A stretch of 17,196 nt of DNA from positions 1-17,196 of the forward strand of contig JAQUZA010000018.1 in the NCBI GenBank assembly GCA_028691595.1, written 5' to 3'. This DNA comes from Candidatus Rifleibacteriota bacterium. Lineage in GTDB: Bacteria > Muiribacteriota > Ozemobacteria > Ozemobacterales > Ozemobacteraceae. The notes beneath the pieces were generated by a model that saw only the letters and a list, made by a program, of their open reading frames with translations, was not told the origin of the DNA and made no database searches. Every line of letters begins with the position of its first letter. Position 1 is the first letter of the stretch. Position numbers and translations under genes: made by a program. Below, piece by piece: positions 14,230 to 17,196 of the stretch.

Positions 14230-15222
14230 ATGAGCACCTGTGCTGAAAACAGAAAGTATCAGATTACTGCCATCTCTGATGCCCTCACCGACATCATTGT
14301 TGAAGTCAGCGACGAAATGCTGCAGAAACTCGACCTTCCCAAAGGCAACAGCATTGCGCTCAACGAAGAAAACCTCAACAAACTTGCCAGCATTGTAAAT
14401 ACCTACAAACCCCGCATCGCCCCGGGCGGGTCACCGACCAACGTCATTTATGGTGCCAGCAATCTTGGCCTGAAATGCGCTTTTATCGGCTGCGTTGGCT
14501 GCGACGACTTCGGCTATGACTACATCAACAACCTGCGCGACAATGATATCGACACCTATGTTTCGATCAAGCGCGGCAACTCAGGGCTCTGCTACACCCT
14601 GATAAGCCCTGATGGCCAGAGAACTTTCGGCCTGGACTTTGGTGTGGCCAAGCAGCTTTATGAATACGAGATACTGCACAGCCTGATCAAAAGCTCCGAA
14701 TTTCTGCATTTTTCGGCATACGAATTTCGTGGCGATAACCCGATCAACGTGGCAACCAGGCACGCAGTCTCGATTGCCCGCAAAGCAGGCACCAAAATTT
14801 CCTTTGACCTTGGTGACAGTCTTGTGGTCAAATCATCGCGCGACCAGATTGAAACTTTTCTCAGCGAAAAAATCGATATTCTCTTTGCCAACGAAGATGA
14901 AGCCAAAGCCCTTTGCGAGGGAAGCAGCGATTTCAGGCATCTGCTCAAATACACCGATCTGGCAGTGATCAAGCTTGGTTGCGAAGGTGCAGTGGCCATC
15001 ACTCCTGAAGGCGAGATCAGCGTCTCTGCCTATAAGGTCGAAGATGTCAAAGACACGAACGGTGCCGGAGACAATTTTCAGGCGGGCTTTTTTTATGGCC
15101 AGTATAAGAAGCTGAATCTTGAAACCTGCCTTAGAATCGGCCACTTTCTCGCAGCCAACATCATTCGCCGCATCGGTGCGCAGTCTCAGGTAAAGATCTC
15201 CGGCATTGAATATTTCATCTGA
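14230..15222 (+). CDS. PfkB-family carbohydrate/nucleoside kinase
   Basis: This 330-residue ATP-dependent kinase belongs to the ribokinase/PfkB superfamily, closest in layout to the adenosine-kinase-like group. The PfkB signature 1 region is GGSPTNVIYGASNLGLKCAF (66-85), followed by IGCVGCDDFG. Signature 2 is DTNGAGDNFQAGFFYG (275-290), with catalytic Asp281 and the GAGD anion hole intact. FANEDEA (219-225) is the usual N-x-x-E metal/phosphate motif. Length is normal. Sugar versus nucleoside substrate cannot be settled from sequence alone. I choose ATG 14230 (MSTCAENRKY) rather than the open TTG at 14197 because CCGGGG lies about 8 bp upstream and family proteins begin near here. The gene stands alone on the plus strand and converges on the next gene across a strong hairpin. 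Confidence 0.92.
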   Translation: MSTCAENRKYQITAISDALTDIIVEVSDEMLQKLDLPKGNSIALNEENLNKLASIVNTYKPRIAPGGSPTNVIYGASNLGLKCAFIGCVGCDDFGYDYINNLRDNDIDTYVSIKRGNSGLCYTLISPDGQRTFGLDFGVAKQLYEYEILHSLIKSSEFLHFSAYEFRGDNPINVATRHAVSIARKAGTKISFDLGDSLVVKSSRDQIETFLSEKIDILFANEDEAKALCEGSSDFRHLLKYTDLAVIKLGCEGAVAITPEGEISVSAYKVEDVKDTNGAGDNFQAGFFYGQYKKLNLETCLRIGHFLAANIIRRIGAQSQVKISGIEYFI

Positions 15223-15236
15223 TAGACAGGAAAAAA

Positions 15237-15263
15237 CCCGCATTATCTGTTCGATAATGCGGG
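15237..15263 (-). terminator. Rho-independent terminator of the minus-strand secreted-protein gene
   Basis: A perfect 11-bp stem (CCCGCATTATC at 15237-15247 with GATAATGCGGG at 15253-15263) and a 5-base loop lie 15 bp beyond the stop at 15279. On the minus strand the hairpin is followed directly by six T (plus-strand A at 15231-15236), the classic form. On the plus strand no T run follows, so any termination of the kinase transcript would be weaker. Confidence 0.9.
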
Positions 15264-15278
15264 CCTGCAAAAAAGCTC

Positions 15279-15671
15279 TTATTTAAATTCGATGGTAGAA
15301 GCAGCGAGGGGTTCTGAAAGAGCGTAGCCGATCAGACCATTGGAGGTGACGTTTTCCCATTTCTGGAGAACATCGTTCCATTTGGTTTCAACCTGACCAG
15401 CCGGGGTTTTGTATTCAAACCCGACATGGAAAGTTACATAAAGCTTCTGACCGGGTTTGCCGTTAAACAAAAGGCCAAACAGTGACGATTTGAAATCGCC
15501 ATTCCAGCTGACACCGGGTGCAACCCATGGATAGACTTCAGGATCAAGAGAAGTAAAAGCTTCTACCGGACTTGCCCATTTGGGCATTTCTTTGAGACTG
15601 GTCGGCCACTTGACGTTATCGTGGGGAGTACCACCGAGATCGTGAGTTGACCAGACTTTATAAATACACAA
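15279..15671 (-). CDS. C-terminal part of a frameshifted secreted protein
   Basis: This 130-codon frame (TTG 15671 to TAA) probably is not an independent gene. It has no Shine-Dalgarno site at a workable distance, and the first ATG is 28 codons in. The frame is open without interruption back to an A7 run at 15709-15715, where it meets the preceding signal-peptide ORF. Deleting one A there joins them into one 235-residue protein with a natural junction (EKVKKFRKANLQYRNED). Visible content: CIYKVWSTHDLGG, several Trp-rich segments (WPTSLKEMPKWASP, YPWVAPGVSW) and a beta-rich second half (LYVTFHVGFEYKT). I do not recognise a domain. A strong terminator follows. Confidence 0.6.
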   Translation of the reverse strand: MCIYKVWSTHDLGGTPHDNVKWPTSLKEMPKWASPVEAFTSLDPEVYPWVAPGVSWNGDFKSSLFGLLFNGKPGQKLYVTFHVGFEYKTPAGQVETKWNDVLQKWENVTSNGLIGYALSEPLAASTIEFK

Positions 15672-15675
15672 GTCT

Positions 15676-15987
15676 TCATTTCGATACTGCAGATTGGCTT
15701 TCCTGAACTTTTTTTACCTTTTCAAGTTCGGCACCAAGGTTGGTGCCGGCCGGCAGGAGGGCTCTGAAATTGAGAGAACCGGTGGGACCTGGGGTAATGA
15801 AAAATTTGCCGTCACGATATTCAAATTGGGCCGGGTCACATTTGGCGCGGGGCGGAATACCCTTATCGGAGACGAGAATGATGCCATTGCCAAAAGTTTT
15901 CATGTAGGCCGCATCAAGGTCATCCTGAGCAAAGGCCGAAACGACAGATAAAGCCATCATCAGAACCAGCAGACCAAGTTTCCTCAT
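15676..15987 (-). CDS. N-terminal part of a frameshifted secreted protein (signal peptide)
   Basis: This 103-residue frame starts at ATG 15987 with GGAGG 8 bp upstream. It encodes a clear Sec signal peptide (MRKLGLLVLMMALSVVSAFA, cleavage before QDDLD), so the product is exported to the periplasm or beyond. The mature part (FGNGIILVSDKGIPPRAKCD ... LLPAGTNLGAELEKVKK) is unrecognised. It stops at TGA shortly after an A7 run, and its last 12 residues (VQESQSAVSK end) lie in the overlap with the downstream frame. I infer that this is the 5' portion of one gene spanning 15279-15987, broken by +1 A. An open TTG/ATG extension up to 16083 is ignored because the signal peptide and Shine-Dalgarno fix the start. 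Confidence 0.7.
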   Translation of the reverse strand: MRKLGLLVLMMALSVVSAFAQDDLDAAYMKTFGNGIILVSDKGIPPRAKCDPAQFEYRDGKFFITPGPTGSLNFRALLPAGTNLGAELEKVKKVQESQSAVSK

Positions 15988-16306
15988 ACAACTAACCTCC
16001 AGATTTGTTTTACCAACCAGAACACTTTTTTCGAACCGTTCTTTGAACATGCTTTTCGAACAGCAAAATTTTAAGGCGGTCACTTTGTCAAAATACTGCC
16101 ATATGTCCTAACAGTAAAGGATTGCGCAGATTTGACAATCAAGAGTATTTCAAAACAACACCCTCTTTAAAAAGTTTGCCCGTGCCTGCCAGAAATTTTT
16201 GCGCCGACAAAAGCGGCAGTTTTATAGGGCTACAGAAAAAACAACTGCGATTCTCAGCTTCAAAAAGCAATTCCCGGCAAAAAAGCAAACATCTATCAAT
16301 AGTCAA
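15988..16306. other. Intergenic region between the GNAT gene and the secreted-protein gene
   Basis: These 319 bp contain the Shine-Dalgarno of the secreted-protein gene and a consensus -35 TTGACA on the minus strand (16086-16091) without a clear -10 at the proper distance. An inverted pair TTTGTCAAA (16085-16093) / TTTGACAA (16131-16138) is present. No terminator with a T run is visible after the GNAT stop. The plus-strand ORF starting at 16122 shows no coding features. Confidence 0.4.
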
Positions 16307-16828
16307 TCAATATGACCCGATTACTTTGCCATAGACGAAGGCATCGTGAAAGGTTTTGCCAACCTTAAGATAGCCGCTCAAACGCCCTTCCCGCAGAAAT
16401 CCGGCCTTTTCGACAACTCTTGCACTTGCCACGTTATCGACGACCATACAGGCATAGAGGCGGTGAATTTGTGGCTGACAGGTAAGAACAAACTGTTCGG
16501 CAAGCCTGACCGCCTGCAGGGTATAACCTTTGCCGTGCAGTTCACGGTCGATAAAATAACCAATCTCGGCATTATATGGCCGGCTGTCTTCTGGCATGAT
16601 GCCAATAGCGCCGATCAACCTGTCGCCGAGCATGATTGAAAAGTTCCATGCCTCACCGGCCCGCCATTGCCTGATATCCTTGCGCAAAAAGCGCTTTTCG
16701 GCTTCGATTGAAGCCACATTAACGGGAAAGAACTGAAAGGCACCACCGGTCAAAATGTCATAAAAGCCTCTGGCATCTTTAATCATCTGAGGCCTGATAG
16801 TCACCATTTCACCAATTGACCTGTTCAT
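16307..16828 (-). CDS. GNAT N-acetyltransferase (RimJ/RimL-like)
   Basis: This 173-residue acetyl-CoA-dependent N-acetyltransferase is of the Acetyltransf_3 type, the group that includes ribosomal-protein N-terminal acetylases and many small-molecule acetylases. Seen in order: RPQMIKDARGFYDIL at the N-terminus, FSIMLGDRLIGAIGI (beta strands), NAEIGYFIDRELHGKGYTLQA with the pyrophosphate-binding HGKGY turn, and VDNVASARVVEKAGFLREGR, the family's C-terminal signature. The Glu usually seen in GKGYATEA is replaced by Gln. I choose ATG 16828 (MNRSIGEM) because GGAG lies 8 bp upstream. Open starts at 16897 and 16834 are less well placed. The substrate is unknown. It may follow the truncated gene at the window edge, from which 163 bp separate it. 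Confidence 0.9.
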   Translation of the reverse strand: MNRSIGEMVTIRPQMIKDARGFYDILTGGAFQFFPVNVASIEAEKRFLRKDIRQWRAGEAWNFSIMLGDRLIGAIGIMPEDSRPYNAEIGYFIDRELHGKGYTLQAVRLAEQFVLTCQPQIHRLYACMVVDNVASARVVEKAGFLREGRLSGYLKVGKTFHDAFVYGKVIGSY

Positions 16829-16991
16829 AAGCATTTCTCCAATTTTCAGCCGGGAAACAACTGAATTCTTTGGCATAGACATGATGAATTTTAACAAGCA
16901 GGTCTTTAGATCGTTGGCCTGCGCTGGACCAGAGAGGCAGATATCGGTAAAATCTGAGCCAGTTGGAATAATATTCTAACTCTTGAAAAAT

Positions 16992-17196
16992 TCAAAACAG
17001 TTTCTGATTAAGACCGGGCTTTTCGATTAGATCATGCCAGTATTTTTTGGGAATGAACTTTTGCTGCAAAGCCAGATTAAGGCGTTCGCGCACGGCGATG
17101 CTGTCAAAAAAGCATTGCCATAAGCGCTGAGTCGCATCTTCTTCCGGGGAATCGGCAGGCAGATCAGCAGCAGCACGCTCGATGATTGTCCAGGCA
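16992..17196 (-). CDS. C-terminal end of a TIGR03915/DUF4130-like protein (5' end outside window)
   Basis: Reading leftward from the window edge, an open frame of 67 residues ends at TGA (16992-16994). Its tail RLWQCFFDSIAVRERLNLAL followed by QQKFIPKKYWHDLIEKPG matches my recollection of the C-terminus of the TIGR03915 (DUF4130) family, where an LW..FF.SIAI..R.NP.LQ..F.PKRYW..L pattern closes the protein. This family is described as a probable DNA-metabolism protein and usually sits beside a radical-SAM, photolyase-like protein (TIGR03916). I infer that the partner lies just outside the right edge. No terminator is seen after the stop. Confidence 0.65.
   Translation of the reverse strand, partial: AWTIIERAAADLPADSPEEDATQRLWQCFFDSIAVRERLNLALQQKFIPKKYWHDLIEKPGLNQKLF

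Noticed and set aside
15709..15715. A7 run as a classical -1 programmed ribosomal frameshift site
   Set aside because: The downstream frame is reached by +1 (loss of one A), not by -1. A -1 slip leads into a third frame that encodes neither protein.
16122..16334. 70-residue plus-strand ORF antisense to the end of the GNAT gene
   Set aside because: No ribosome-binding site and no domain, with low-complexity Lys/Ser composition and overlap with a confident gene.

Overview
The window looks like a chromosomal stretch from a free-living, motile-or-sessile-switching diderm (Gram-negative-type) bacterium. It carries a TolC-type outer-membrane channel, a predicted outer-membrane beta-barrel ending in Phe, several Sec signal peptides, and Shine-Dalgarno sites of the GGAG/GGAGG type. 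GTG/TTG starts are used in places. The sequence does not fix the phylum. I see no tRNA, rRNA, CRISPR array, transposase or prophage gene. The region reads as core/housekeeping plus signalling genes rather than an island.

Layout. (1) 1-1085, plus strand: the 3' part of an unrecognised gene overlapping a Nudix hydrolase. (2) 1103-5841, minus strand: a tightly packed four-gene operon, read TolC-like channel, MacA/HlyD-like adaptor, ABC ATPase, MacB-type permease, with 4-bp or 1-bp junctions. It forms a complete tripartite export machine. (3) 5977-6810, minus: a secreted beta-barrel protein with its own strong promoter, an inverted repeat over the promoter, and a terminator. (4) 6885-13874, minus: a run of four genes, read Hint/intein-like protein, UvrD/PcrA helicase, membrane-anchored protein with a glycogen-binding-like (CBM48/AMPK-type) domain, and a 1020-residue multi-GAF HD-GYP phosphodiesterase. 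(5) 13875-14229: a divergent intergenic region with inverted repeats. (6) 14230-15222, plus: a PfkB-family sugar/nucleoside kinase converging on (7) 15279-15987, minus: a secreted protein of unknown function that appears broken by a single-base frameshift in an A7 run. (8) 16307-16828, minus: a GNAT acetyltransferase. (9) 16992-17196, minus: the C-terminal tail of a TIGR03915/DUF4130-like protein cut by the window edge.

The most unusual element is the 370-residue protein at 12762-13874. Its two ends match the N- and C-terminal blocks of an intein (Hint) domain, but it is not embedded in a host protein. Its start Met falls where intein Cys1 should be, the block-B His is Gln, the penultimate His is Tyr, and the residue after the terminal Asn is Pro, so normal protein splicing looks impossible. 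It lies directly before an intact UvrD/PcrA helicase gene, in the same reading frame, separated only by TAA-ACC before the helicase's TTG start. This looks like a domesticated or freestanding intein relative attached to a DNA helicase.
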